From NCBI RefSeq assembly GCF_002982015.1, contig NZ_PVLV01000007.1, positions 1 through 39,810 on the forward strand: a DNA stretch of 39,810 bases, in the 5' to 3' direction. This document shows positions 14,619 to 23,200 of the stretch, piece by piece. The stretch's first letter is position 1, and each line of letters starts with the position of its first letter. Both the position numbers and the translations under genes were made by a program. The stretch comes from Streptomyces solincola (GTDB lineage: Bacteria > Actinomycetota > Actinomycetes > Streptomycetales > Streptomycetaceae). A model generated the notes under the pieces. The model did no database searches and had not been told where the DNA came from. It was given only the letters and a program-made list of their open reading frames with translations.

Positions 14619-15853
14619 GCACGGAGGTCGAGGTCGTACGCGCGGAACTGGTCCGCGACGGCGAGCCCGGACCGGCCGCGGCCGAGCAGGGGCCCCGCTA
14701 CCTGATCACCCAGCACACCATGCTCGGCCCCGACGAGCTGCCGCCGCTCGCCGACCAGAAGCCGGCCTGGACGGACGCCGACTTCCGGCTGTCCGCCGAG
14801 GACGTCGCCGACCTCTCCGAACCCGATCTCGCCGACAACACCATCACCAACCGCGAGTCCACGATCCGCGCCTTCATGACGTGGTGCGCCACGCAGGACC
14901 CGCCGCGGCTGGCGTACCCGTGCACCACGGCGACGTACACCTCCTACGGCCTGCACCTGATCCGCCGGGGCAAGACCGGGGAGTTCAAGCCGGACAGCGT
15001 CGGTCAGTACATGTCCCGGATCTGGAACTGGCAGCCGGTCGACCTCCGGCCCGACCCCAGCCGCTTTAAGGGCCGCCTGCGGGCCTGGAAGAAGGACTGG
15101 GTGAAGGCCGGCGGCGAAGTCGACCGCGCCGCGGCGGCCACGATCGAGTACACCGTGCGCATCCTCGACTCGATCGATGAGAGCACAAACATCGGCAAGC
15201 GGGACGCGTTCCTGGTGGTGCTCGCCTACGCCAACCTGCACCGGGAGTCCGAGCTGGCCGACCAGCTCAACAAGCGACTGCGGATCTACGACACCGGCAT
15301 CCACGTCACCACCGCCACCTCCAAGACGGACCAGGCGGGCAAGGGCGCCGGCCGCTTCATCAACGACCGCTCCGACCTCCAGCTCGTACGCCGTGCCCGC
15401 GCCTGGTTCGCCGTGCTGCGCGAACTCGGCGCGGACGGCCCCGACCAGCCGACCTTCCGCGCCCTGACCGTGAAGGGCGGCCTGCGCTCCTACCCGGCGG
15501 ACCGCAAGCGCGGCACCCGGATGCGGCCGGGCTCGCTCAACGAACGGCTCCAGCTCCTCGCCGAGCAGGCGGGCGTGCCGTACATCGACGGCAAGAAGGT
15601 CACCTCCCACTCGTGGCGGGCCGGCGCGAACACCGACATGGCCGAGAAGGGCGTCCCGCTTGCCGAGCGGAACCGAGCCGGTCGGTGGGCGGACGGCTCC
15701 CATACGGCCGACACGGTCTACGACCGCCGCCACGGCGTCGGCACGAGCGACCCGCTCGACAAGGTCCCGCAGTACGGTGGGCCCGCCCGAGCAGCGGTCG
15801 CTCAAGCCAGAGCTGAGCCGCGGGTGGACGACCCCGCCCAGACGGAGACCTGA
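14615..15853 (+). CDS. Tyrosine recombinase (integrase)
   Basis: A 412-aa site-specific recombinase. The N-terminal half resembles a core-binding domain (TNRESTIRAFMTWCATQ). Catalytic candidates are R210 in LHRESEL, H332 and R335 in HSWRAG, and the nucleophile Y369 in DTVYDRR, so the Arg-His-x-x-Arg-Tyr set appears complete. It could insert the element into a chromosome or resolve multimers. The GTG at 14615 overlaps the upstream stop, with GGAGGAG close by. It ends before an 18-bp terminator. No excisionase or attachment site could be identified, and no tRNA gene flanks it here. Confidence 0.85.
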   Translation: MSTEVEVVRAELVRDGEPGPAAAEQGPRYLITQHTMLGPDELPPLADQKPAWTDADFRLSAEDVADLSEPDLADNTITNRESTIRAFMTWCATQDPPRLAYPCTTATYTSYGLHLIRRGKTGEFKPDSVGQYMSRIWNWQPVDLRPDPSRFKGRLRAWKKDWVKAGGEVDRAAAATIEYTVRILDSIDESTNIGKRDAFLVVLAYANLHRESELADQLNKRLRIYDTGIHVTTATSKTDQAGKGAGRFINDRSDLQLVRRARAWFAVLRELGADGPDQPTFRALTVKGGLRSYPADRKRGTRMRPGSLNERLQLLAEQAGVPYIDGKKVTSHSWRAGANTDMAEKGVPLAERNRAGRWADGSHTADTVYDRRHGVGTSDPLDKVPQYGGPARAAVAQARAEPRVDDPAQTET

Positions 15854-15940
15854 GTGCCGCAGCCACTCGTTTCTGCCCGTTACCCGCGGGAGTAGCGATC
15901 ACCCGGGGTACGCTGCCCTTGGCTCATGAGCAGGAGTACA

Positions 15941-15985
15941 TCGAGGCCCGGTTCCCCCAGTTGGGATGGGGGAACCGGGCCTCGA
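15941..15985. terminator. Strong bidirectional terminator
   Basis: An 18-bp perfect inverted repeat, TCGAGGCCCGGTTCCCCC at 15941-15958 and its complement at 15968-15985, with a 9-nt loop. It lies between the convergent recombinase (+) and DUF397 (-) genes. Confidence 0.9.
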
Positions 15986-16002
15986 CGCGTGGTGCTCGGG
16001 GG

Positions 16003-16248
16003 TCAGCAGTCGAACTTGCCGTCCTGAACGTCTGCGAGGAACCCTGCGATGGAGGACTCGGAGAAGACGAGCGCGGGGCCGTTCGGGTTCTTGGAATCCC
16101 GGACGGCCCGCATGCCAGCGAACGGGGCAGCCTTGAGAGCAGCGAGTTCGACGCACTGCCCCTGCGAGTCCCCGCTGTAGGAAGACTTCGTCCAGACGGC
16201 CCCCTCAAGCTCCGGTGCAGTGAGAGCGCGTCCGTTGTTGGTGGTCAC
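16003..16248 (-). CDS. DUF397 protein
   Basis: An 81-aa protein with the family signature WTKSSYSGDSQGQCVELA, then AVRDSKNPNGPALVFS and a C-terminal helix. DUF397 proteins are small partners encoded next to XRE/DUF5753 regulators in streptomycetes and are thought to act with them. The GTG at 16248 overlaps the XRE stop (GTGA), so the pair is coupled. The final Cys is unusual but not clearly meaningful. Confidence 0.9.
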   Translation of the reverse strand: MTTNNGRALTAPELEGAVWTKSSYSGDSQGQCVELAALKAAPFAGMRAVRDSKNPNGPALVFSESSIAGFLADVQDGKFDC

Positions 16249-17090
16249 TTGTGCAGTCCTTCCAGGTACTCATTAAGAAGATCCCGTGACTGGTCCACGG
16301 GAAGCGCGGCAGAAGAGATTCTTTCGAACTCGGCTTCCAGGTAGGCGACCTGGGCCGGGTCGTAGGTGTGTGAGCCGCCCATCGGGTTGTCGATGCTGGC
16401 AACGGGCGTCCACGGGTGCCAGAACGTAAGGATGGTCATTGCTCCGTTCGATCCGATGGAAGGGTGCGCCTTCAACGGCAGGATCTGGAGGGTGACGTTC
16501 TCCATCTTGGTGGCGGCGATCAGCTTGCGGAGCTGGTCTTCCATGAGGCCAGGGCTGGACTCGAACTCAGCGTGGAAGGCGGACTCGGGGATCACGCCGT
16601 GGAACTTCGCTCGGCTGAGGACTTCCTGCCTGGCGAGGCGGATGGCGATGAGTGACTCCGAGTCGTTCGACCGGGCGCGCGAGTGCATCTCCCGGACGTA
16701 GAGCGGTGACTGCACCAGCCCCGGGATCACCTTGGGATGGACGATGCGGATTGTCTCCGCCTCGGCCTCCAGCTCTACGAAGTCCAGGTATGCCTCACTG
16801 ACCTTGTCGGCGTACGAGGCCCACCAGCCCTTCCCGGCCGGCTCTTCGGCGACGCGAGCGACCTCTTCGACGCCCTTCGGGTCATCGACGCCGATCTTCT
16901 TGCACAGGTCGAGCACGTCGTCACGACCGATGCGGTAGTAGCCACGCTCGACGCGAGAGAAGCGGGGCTGGCTCCAGCCCATGGCCCGTGCGACATCACC
17001 TGACGGCATCTCAACCGCCTCGCGCCACTGGCGCAGTTGGGCACCCACGCGTCGCCTCTTGATTGACGGCGTCGCTCTCTTCTGCGTCAT
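16245..17090 (-). CDS. XRE-family regulator with DUF5753 domain
   Basis: A 281-aa regulator. An N-terminal helix-turn-helix (about residues 15-60, with MPSGDVARAMGWSQPRFSRV) is followed by a DUF5753 ligand or partner domain (KVIPGLVQSPLYVREM, later GSNGAMTILTFW). Paralogues of this type, paired with DUF397 proteins, control development and antibiotic production in Streptomyces. The gene appears less GC-rich than its neighbours. The ATG at 17090 was preferred to an ATG at 17177, which lies upstream of the predicted -10 element. The lanthipeptide operon and the ATPase operon are plausible targets, by proximity only. Confidence 0.9.
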   Translation of the reverse strand: MTQKRATPSIKRRRVGAQLRQWREAVEMPSGDVARAMGWSQPRFSRVERGYYRIGRDDVLDLCKKIGVDDPKGVEEVARVAEEPAGKGWWASYADKVSEAYLDFVELEAEAETIRIVHPKVIPGLVQSPLYVREMHSRARSNDSESLIAIRLARQEVLSRAKFHGVIPESAFHAEFESSPGLMEDQLRKLIAATKMENVTLQILPLKAHPSIGSNGAMTILTFWHPWTPVASIDNPMGGSHTYDPAQVAYLEAEFERISSAALPVDQSRDLLNEYLEGLHK

Positions 17091-17153
17091 AGGCGCAGTC
17101 TGGCACGCCCGCGTCACCGTTGGCCATGCGCACGTCTGTTCTCGCCTCTTTGG

Positions 17154-17182
17154 ATTATCGACGAAAGTGTTGCGCACGGAAG
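17154..17182 (-). promoter_or_regulatory. Candidate promoter of the XRE gene
   Basis: On the - strand GATAAT (17154-17159) resembles a -10 element, with CTTCCG 17 nt upstream as a weak -35. It lies in the most A/T-rich stretch of the area, 64 nt before the XRE start. Confidence 0.45.
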
Positions 17183-17225
17183 CGAAAAAGGGGCAAGCTA
17201 GTCGAGCGGCGGACGTGACTGTCCA

Positions 17226-17396
17226 TCAGGTCATGATCATTTGTGACGCACAGTGACGCCTGCCTTCGTGTGGACCGGTTCGCCGGTTCGGCGGGGTTCG
17301 TCCTCCTCCCCCGTAGAGGACGAGCCCCGCTACCCCCACTCCGACGAAGCCGAGGCCGCTGATGACGAGCCAGAGCACCACATATCCGCCCCGCAT
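17226..17396 (-). CDS. Possible small single-span membrane protein
   Basis: A 56-aa frame, MRGGYVVLWLVISGLGFVGV and on, with one clear transmembrane segment, a Gly run and a basic tail. Codon third positions favour G/C. There is no good ribosome site. It is divergent from the ATPase gene, 4 nt away. A hairpin in the DNA (17291-17330) falls inside it. If it is not real, 17091-17400 is a 310-nt spacer with only regulatory content. Confidence 0.35.
   Translation of the reverse strand: MRGGYVVLWLVISGLGFVGVGVAGLVLYGGGGRTPPNRRTGPHEGRRHCASQMIMT
17291..17330. repeat. Inverted repeat upstream of ATPase gene
   Basis: GCGGGGTTCGTCCTC (17291-17305) pairs with GAGGACGAGCCCCGC (17316-17330) apart from one bulge. 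It is terminator-like, but no gene ends nearby; it may be an attenuator for the rightward operon or coding sequence of the small - strand frame. Confidence 0.45.
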
Positions 17397-17400
17397 GCGG

Positions 17401-17940
17401 ATGGACCGCGACAACGCCACCGAGCGACGCCTGTGGCCTAACACGCTTGCCGAGAGCGGTGACCGGATGATCGTCGGGACCCTTGAGGACGTGACCGCCG
17501 GCCCCGAAGCCGTACGGGACGACTTCACCCTGAACCTGCGGCGCGATCCCGGAGCCGGCGGGCAGCCCGTCGCCCCGCACGAGGGCCGGTGGGTCGGCTA
17601 CCTCCGGCGGATCAGCGCGGCCAAGCTGCGCCACTGGGGCCTGCCCTGCCTGGTCGATGACGCGCAGACCGCGATCAGCGAACTCGTCACCAACGCGCTG
17701 GTGCACGGAACGGGCGACCAAGTCGTCTTCCGGTTCCTGCTCGTCGCCGACGTGCTCGCGATCGAGGTGAACGACGGCTCCACCCAGCACGCCCGCATCA
17801 GCGCGGCCGACGACCTGGACGAGAACGGCCGCGGCATGTTCATCGTCAGCATGCTCGCCACGCTGTGCGGCGTGAGCCCCGACGGGACCAAGACCTGGTG
17901 CTGCTTCAAGATCCCCACACCCCCGCGGAGGACCGCATGA
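17401..17940 (+). CDS. RsbW-like ATP-binding anti-sigma-type kinase
   Basis: A 179-aa protein with a GHKL/HATPase fold: an N box ISELVTNALVHG, a strand LAIEVNDGS, and a G1 box DENGRGMFIVSML. Streptomyces encodes many such proteins; they bind or phosphorylate anti-sigma antagonists or act as regulators. The start is uncertain: the ATG at 17401 has no ribosome site, while in-frame alternatives are 17362 (GAGG 6 nt upstream) and 17467. First gene of a five-gene operon whose junctions all overlap by 4 nt. It may regulate the lanthipeptide genes just downstream, but this is only proximity. Confidence 0.8.
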   Translation: MDRDNATERRLWPNTLAESGDRMIVGTLEDVTAGPEAVRDDFTLNLRRDPGAGGQPVAPHEGRWVGYLRRISAAKLRHWGLPCLVDDAQTAISELVTNALVHGTGDQVVFRFLLVADVLAIEVNDGSTQHARISAADDLDENGRGMFIVSMLATLCGVSPDGTKTWCCFKIPTPPRRTA

Positions 17941-18401
17941 CCACCCCGACGCACCTCGCGCCGGCGCCAGCAGACCAGGACGACAACGTCGAAAGGCTCA
18001 CGCGACTCCTCGACGCGTTACGCGACGACCACGCCCTTGACCTCGTCTACGACGACGTGGAGATCGCGCTCGGTGGCGTCACCCCGTCCGCCGAGCAGAT
18101 CGCCGAGTTCACCCCCCGGCTGCGCAGGGCTCTCCCCCAGCTCGTGACCGTGGCCCGGAAGCGGGCGGCCAAGCGACCCACCGAGGTGACCGCGGCCGAG
18201 ATCGAGGCGATCAAGGCCGCCAACCAGGCGCTCGCCGACACCGAGCCGGTCGAGAACCCCGCAGAGAGCAAGGCCCGCAGACTCCTGCGCCGCCCGGCCG
18301 CCCCGACGGATCTCCCGCTGGCCCTCGGCCACCTGCGCCTCCTGGGCCGCTGCACCCAAGACCTCCTCGACATCCTCCTTGCCGGCGATGATGCCGAGTG
18401 A
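17937..18401 (+). CDS. Hypothetical protein, possibly DUF6415-like
   Basis: A 154-aa helical protein: NVERLTRLLDALRDDHALDL, then RLRRALPQLVTVARKRAAKR, ending DLPLALGHLRLLGRCTQDLL. The helix layout and setting next to an RsbW-like ATPase recall DUF6415 proteins of Streptomyces, but the match is tentative. The ATG at 17937 overlaps the ATPase stop. No catalytic residues were recognised. Confidence 0.55.
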   Translation: MTTPTHLAPAPADQDDNVERLTRLLDALRDDHALDLVYDDVEIALGGVTPSAEQIAEFTPRLRRALPQLVTVARKRAAKRPTEVTAAEIEAIKAANQALADTEPVENPAESKARRLLRRPAAPTDLPLALGHLRLLGRCTQDLLDILLAGDDAE

Positions 18402-18901
18402 CGACGCCACCCGCGCCCGAGCCCGACGCCCAGCTCGTCACGCTCCTGCCGCCCGAAGACGCCTACGACTACGAGTTCGTCGCCGCGCGTCTGCACGACC
18501 AGCACCTCCTCGACAGCAGCGTCGCCGTCCGCGTCTTCCGCGCCCCGATGCTCGCCGTGCCCGTCGGCGGCCGACGCCGCGGCGGCAGCATGGACGCCGG
18601 CCCCGGCACCTTGGCCATCGCGATCCGCGAGGCGCTGCTGGGGCGCGGCGGCTTCCCCGGCCTGCGTATCCGGCTCACGGGCCCCCGTGACCGGTCGCCC
18701 TACTGGGTCGTGGAGTGGGGCGAGCGGCTTCCCGCCCGCGCCACCGAAGACGAGCGCGCCCGCTTCTACGGCGGCTGCGACTGCCCCCGGCAGCCGGCCG
18801 CCTCTCCGACTCCCGCAGTCCCCCGCTGCGGATCTCAACTCCTCCCCCGTGCACACGAATACGGCCCGTCGTCGGGCCCGCGGAGGAGGTCTCTGCGATG
18901 A
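18398..18901 (+). CDS. Hypothetical protein, 167 aa
   Basis: Segments include LVTLLPPEDAYDYEFVAARL, a basic GGRRRGGS loop and a strand-rich part FPGLRIRLTGPRDRSPYWVV, with a low-complexity Pro/Ser/Arg tail. The GTG at 18398 overlaps the previous stop and the end overlaps the next start. No family was recognised. Confidence 0.6.
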   Translation: MTTPPAPEPDAQLVTLLPPEDAYDYEFVAARLHDQHLLDSSVAVRVFRAPMLAVPVGGRRRGGSMDAGPGTLAIAIREALLGRGGFPGLRIRLTGPRDRSPYWVVEWGERLPARATEDERARFYGGCDCPRQPAASPTPAVPRCGSQLLPRAHEYGPSSGPRRRSLR

Positions 18902-19113
18902 GGACCATGATGTGCCAACATGAGACCGCCTGCCCCGCGGCCGACGCCGCCGACCGGGAGGCCGCCCGCACGATCCGGCACCGGCCAGAACAGGGCTGGA
19001 CCCTGCTGTGCAACGGCGTCCTGCTCTTCGAGGACACCGGCGAACTGCTGCCCGACGGACAAGTCGTCGCCCCGCGCCGGCCGCTCGCGGTCCCGGCCAG
19101 GAACGCGGCATGA
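18898..19113 (+). CDS. DUF5999 family protein
   Basis: A 71-aa protein with the family pattern MCQHETACPAADAADREAAR, then HRPEQGWTLLCNGVLLFEDT and GELLPDGQVVAP. Function is unknown; these small proteins are common in Streptomyces regulatory operons and carry conserved Cys/His near the start. The ATG at 18898 has GGAGGAGG 7 nt upstream and overlaps the upstream stop. Confidence 0.85.
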   Translation: MRTMMCQHETACPAADAADREAARTIRHRPEQGWTLLCNGVLLFEDTGELLPDGQVVAPRRPLAVPARNAA

Positions 19114-19763
19114 CCGCCACCGCGGCCGAGGTGGTCGTTCCGTACATCACCGCCCGCGAGGGCGAAGAGGCGGACTCCCTCCTCAGCCTGAACGTACGCC
19201 TCGGACCTGACCGTCGGCCGCGGCTCGGGTACGTGGACGAGGCTGCGCCCGACCGGGACCTCCGCGGCGTGCTGTGGGCGCGGTACTCCATGTCGCTGGA
19301 TTTCGGGGGGCAGCCCACCGGGTCCCCGAAGTGGCGGCTGGTGCACCCGCTCCGGCAGCGCACCACGATGGCGCTCCTGCGCTGCCAGGTGTGCACGGTC
19401 CAGTTGAAGCGCAGCGACGGCATCCTCTTCGTGGAGACGGCCGACGACCGCGACGACTACACCGGGCCGGTGAAGACCGCGCAGCCGCCGGTGTGCCTGG
19501 AGCACGCCCGGATGGCGGCCCGGCGGTGCCCCCGGCTGAGGGCCAAGGGGCACGTCGCGCTGCTGGCCACGCGGTTCCCGCTCTACGGCGTCATCGGCAC
19601 CCCGTACCAGTACACCGCCGACGGCATCCAGCCCCTCTCCAGCACGGACGTTCCCCTCCCCTACAGCCATCCCCAGATCGGTTGGTTCCTCGCCTCCCAG
19701 CTCGTACGCGAGCTGCGCGAGTACACGGTCGTCAACCTGGACGATCTTGTGCCGGCCGCCTAG
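19110..19763 (+). CDS. Hypothetical protein with CxxC knuckle
   Basis: A 217-aa protein. The central part has RCQVCTVQLKRSDG and later PPVCLEHARMAARRCP, a four-Cys/His set likely to bind zinc. The C-terminus has HPQIGWFLASQLVRELREYT. It is of a type often seen beside RsbW-like ATPases in Streptomyces, function unknown. The ATG at 19110 overlaps the upstream stop. Last gene of the operon, followed at once by a 15-bp terminator. Confidence 0.65.
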   Translation: MTATAAEVVVPYITAREGEEADSLLSLNVRLGPDRRPRLGYVDEAAPDRDLRGVLWARYSMSLDFGGQPTGSPKWRLVHPLRQRTTMALLRCQVCTVQLKRSDGILFVETADDRDDYTGPVKTAQPPVCLEHARMAARRCPRLRAKGHVALLATRFPLYGVIGTPYQYTADGIQPLSSTDVPLPYSHPQIGWFLASQLVRELREYTVVNLDDLVPAA

Positions 19764-19766
19764 AAC

Positions 19767-19811
19767 CGCCGCTCGGCGGTCTTGGGCGACGAACCGGACC
19801 GCCGAGCGGCG
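19767..19811 (+). terminator. Terminator before the lanthipeptide operon
   Basis: A 15-bp perfect inverted repeat (19767-19781 and 19797-19811, core GCCGCTCGGCGGTC and its complement), just after the 217-aa gene. It insulates the lanthipeptide genes from upstream transcription. Confidence 0.9.
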
Positions 19812-19957
19812 CTCCACCCCAGAGCTTCCCGGCTCGACCCCGAGCCGGGTTGGCCAGAACCTGAACCCGCGGCGTAGCCCCGTGGCTACGCTCCGGGCGT
19901 CAGTGCGCTGGCAAGCACCACCTGTTCGCAACAACCAACGAGACAACTGGAGTTGTC
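19812..19957 (+). promoter_or_regulatory. Leader and promoter region of the lanthipeptide operon
   Basis: The 146-nt region holds two more inverted repeats, CCCGGCTCG-ACCC-CGAGCCGGG (19828-19849) and GCGTAGCC-CCGT-GGCTACGC (19872-19891), then the dyad GACAACT-GG-AGTTGTC (19942-19957) abutting the precursor ATG. The ribosome site GGAG lies in the middle of that dyad, exposed in a loop if the RNA folds. No convincing -35/-10 pair was found. Confidence 0.5.
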
Positions 19958-20137
19958 ATGACGCGAACCATCACCAAGGGCACGACCCAGGTCCAGGACC
20001 CCACGGCCGGCGGCCAGTCGGACGGGTTCGAGCTGAACGTCTCCCTCCTGGAGGTCTCCGACGCCGCTGCGCTGACCGTCCTGACGGACGACAACTGCGG
20101 CAGCTCCTGCGGCGCCTGTGTCACCTTCACCGACTGA
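19958..20137 (+). CDS. lanA: FxLD-type class I lanthipeptide precursor
   Basis: A 59-aa precursor peptide. The leader (about residues 1-40) carries FELN at 24-27, a variant of the F-x-L-D box that LanB and LanC bind, followed by the hydrophobic VSLLEV. The core is about TVLTDDNCGSSCGACVTFTD, with Cys 47, 51 and 54 and dehydratable T40, T43, S49, S50, T56 and T58, so up to three (methyl)lanthionine rings could form. The acidic D44-D45-N46 next to Cys47 is a plausible site for the isoaspartyl-type methyltransferase. The ATG has GGAG 5 nt upstream. No protease site such as GG or GA is obvious at the leader-core border. The ring pattern is not predicted. Confidence 0.88.
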   Translation: MTRTITKGTTQVQDPTAGGQSDGFELNVSLLEVSDAAALTVLTDDNCGSSCGACVTFTD

Positions 20138-20180
20138 CCTCGGCCGTCTGAACCTGGCCATCAGGTCCTGAACGGTGGCT

Positions 20181-20211
20181 GGTGCCGTCGCGCTGCTGGC
20201 GCGGCGGCACC
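20181..20211 (+). terminator. Attenuator hairpin between precursor and dehydratase genes
   Basis: GGTGCCGTCGCG (20181-20192) pairs with CGCGGCGGCACC (20200-20211); the only mismatch becomes a G-U pair in RNA. Partial termination here would yield more precursor than enzyme mRNA. Confidence 0.75.
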
Positions 20212-20248
20212 GGCGGCTCCCCTCCCGGCGCACGAAGGGACACGTCAC

Positions 20249-23200
20249 GTGGCTACACCTCCAGCGTTCAGGGCGGGCGCGACCGCCTTGGTGCGTGCCG
20301 TCGCCCGACCGCCGGCGCCGCAGCTTCCCCTGCCCGACTTCGATGACCGGTCCTTCCAGGCCGAGGAGCTGGCGGAGGTCACCGCCGGACGCCTCGTCTG
20401 GGTGCGCGGCATCTGGCGCGACCCCGGTATCGCGCAGGCCCTCCGGCACGCCAGCCCAGCTCTCGCCGCCGAGGTGGAGGCCCTGGAGGGAGCCCGCTCC
20501 CCTTCCCCCCGCGAAGTGCGCCGCGTCGGGCTGTCGGTGGCCCGCTACCTCCTGCGCGCGCTGCACCGTCCCACGCCGTTCGGGCTGTTCGCCGGAGTCA
20601 CCACCGCCGCCTTCGGCGCCGAGCCCCGCGCCCGCTGGGGCCAGAACCACGCGGTCGTCGCCCGAGCGGGCGCTGAGTGGGTGGCGAGGCTGATCGAGCA
20701 GTTGGAGAGGAGCGGCGAACTGCTGCCGCTCCTGTCGGTCGTCGTCAACAACACCACCTACGAGCGGGACGGCAGTCTCGTCGTGCCCTACCAGGACAAC
20801 GGCCCGGCCGGTCACCGCCGGGCTGTGGAGGCGTCCGTCGAGCTGTCGGCGCCGATCCGGCTCGTTCTGCGCGCGGCCGACGCGCCGATCCGCCTCGGGG
20901 AACTGGCCGAGAAGCTGGCCGCCGAGTTCCCCGCCGTGGCACCCGAGCGCGTCCACCGGCTCCTTGCGGGTCTCGTGCAGCGAAGGGTCCTGATCACCAA
21001 CCTCCACGCGCCAGCGACCGAGCCCGACGCGCTCGGTCACCTCGTCGCCCAGCTCGACACGGCACAGGCCGAGGACATCCCCCTCCTGGCGGCCACCGTC
21101 CGGGAGCTGCACGCCGTCCACGCCGGGCTGAAGCAGTGCGGTACCGCGGCGGGCCGGGACGCCGTAGCGGCCCGGATGCGCGCTCTGGTGCCGGGTCTGC
21201 GGCGGCACCCGCTCGCCCTCGACCTGAGCCTCGACGCCGCCGTGGTGCTCCCCGCGGCGGTCGCCCGCGAGGTGGAGCGCGCCGCCACGGTCCTCACCCG
21301 GCTCTGCGCCCGCCCGTACGGCACCGAGCCGTGGAACGACTACCACCAGCGGTTCTACGAGCGGTTCGGCGTCGGCACGATGGTGCCGCTGCGGGACGTC
21401 GTCGCGGACAGCGGCATCGGCTACCCCGACGGGTACCCGGGCAGCCCGACCGCGGACCGGCGCCGCCTGTCGCCGCGGGACGATGTGCTGCTGCGGCTCG
21501 CCCAGGGCGCGGCGCTCGACGGCCGCGACGAGATCGTGCTGACCGACGAGATGGTGGCCGCCCTGGACCGGGGACCGCAGGAGCCGCGGGTGCCGCCCCA
21601 CCTGGAGGTCGGCGTACGGCTGCACGCGGCCAGCCTCGCCGACGTCCGCCGGGGGCAGTTCACCGTGGAGGTGACCAGCGTGGCCCGCGGCGCCGGGGTG
21701 ACCGTCGGGCGCTTCCTCGGCGTACTGCCCGCCCCACAGCGCGGCCCGCTGCACGAGGAGCTGGCCGATCTGCCCACCGCCGACTCGGGCACCGTGGCGG
21801 CGCAGCTCTCCTTCCCCGCGCTGCTGCCCGACACCGCCCACGTCACCCGAACCCCGCGCGTGCTGCCGCTGGTGATCAGCCTGCAAGAGCACCGAGCCCC
21901 CGACGCCGCGGTGCTCACGCCGGCGGATCTGGCGATGAGCTGCGACGGGCGGCGGATGTACCTGGCCGCTCCCGGCCGCGGTCTGCGCATCGAGGCCGTC
22001 GGGATGCACGCGTTGAACCTTAGCGAGCACACCCCGCCCCTGGCCCGGCTGATCACCGAGGTGTCGCGGGCACAGAGCGCCCAGGTCACCCGTTTCGACT
22101 GGGGCGCCGCCGCAGCGATGCCGTTCCTCCCGCGCCTGCGGTACGGCCGCATCGTGTTGGCCCCGGCCCGATGGAGGCTGGAGGGCGGCGACCTCCCCGA
22201 CCGCCACCGCCGCGGCACGGACTGGGACGCCGCGCTGTCCGAGTGGCGCGAGCGCCGGCGCCTGCCGCAGCACGTGCACCTGGTCCAGGACGACCGGCGG
22301 CTTCCGCTCGACCTCGACCAGCCCGGCCACCGCAGCCTGCTGCGCCAGCACCTCGACCGCACCGGCACGGCCGTGCTGGTGGAAGCCGCCCCGCCCGGGG
22401 CGGACGGCTGGAGCGGGGGCCGGGCCCACGAGATCGTGGTCCCCCTCAAAGCGGTCCGGCCTCCGGCCTGGCCCGAACTGCCCACGCCGACCACCGCCCG
22501 CACCCTCTCCCCGGCCCAGATCCAGAGCCCGGCCGCCTCGCCGGTGCTGCTGGCCGCGCTGTACGGCGACCCGCGGCGCCAAGACGCCCTCCTCGCCCGT
22601 CACGTGCCCGACCTGATACGGCGCCTCGGCTCGCCCCCCTGGTGGTACGTCCGCTTCCGCGACCCCCAGCAGCACCTTCGACTGCGCATCGCCCTGCCGG
22701 ACCCGGACGACTTCGCCGACACCATCCACACGGTCAGCACCTGGGCCGACGAACTGCGGGCCGCCGGGCTGCTGGCGGACCTGCGCTACCCCACCTCCTA
22801 CCGCGAGACGGGCCGGTGGGGCTCCGGGGCGGCATGGAACGCGGCCGAGGCCGTGTTCCGCGCGGACTCCGCGGCGCTGGTGGCACAGCTCGCCCAGGCC
22901 GTCCGGCCGGCGCAGCGCCCGCTCGTGGCCGCGCACTTCTTCGCCATCACCTCCGCGTTCCTCGGCAGCCCGAACGACGGCGCGCGTTGGCTGATCGACC
23001 ACGTCGAACCGACCCCGCCGAAGCCGGTCCCCCGCCCGCAGTTCGCCGACGCTGTACGACTGGCCGACCCGCGCGGCAACTGGGCGGCCCTGCGGTCCGC
23101 GCCGGGGGGCGCCGCGATCGTGGACGCCTGGACCGGGCGCACCGCCGCGCTCGCCGCGTACCAGCCGCATCTGTCCGGCCCGCACGCCGAGGGCATCGCG

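Noticed and set aside
13361-15805. Long - strand open frame opposite the recombinase operon
   Set aside because: The + strand has four coupled genes with ribosome sites and a complete recombinase active site; the - strand product has none.
15854-15940. Attachment site or tRNA next to the recombinase gene
   Set aside because: No tRNA-like cloverleaf or repeated core sequence could be found in or near the recombinase gene.
17362-17400. Earlier ATG for the RsbW-like protein with GAGG upstream
   Set aside because: The added residues look unlike other family N-termini; kept only as an alternative.
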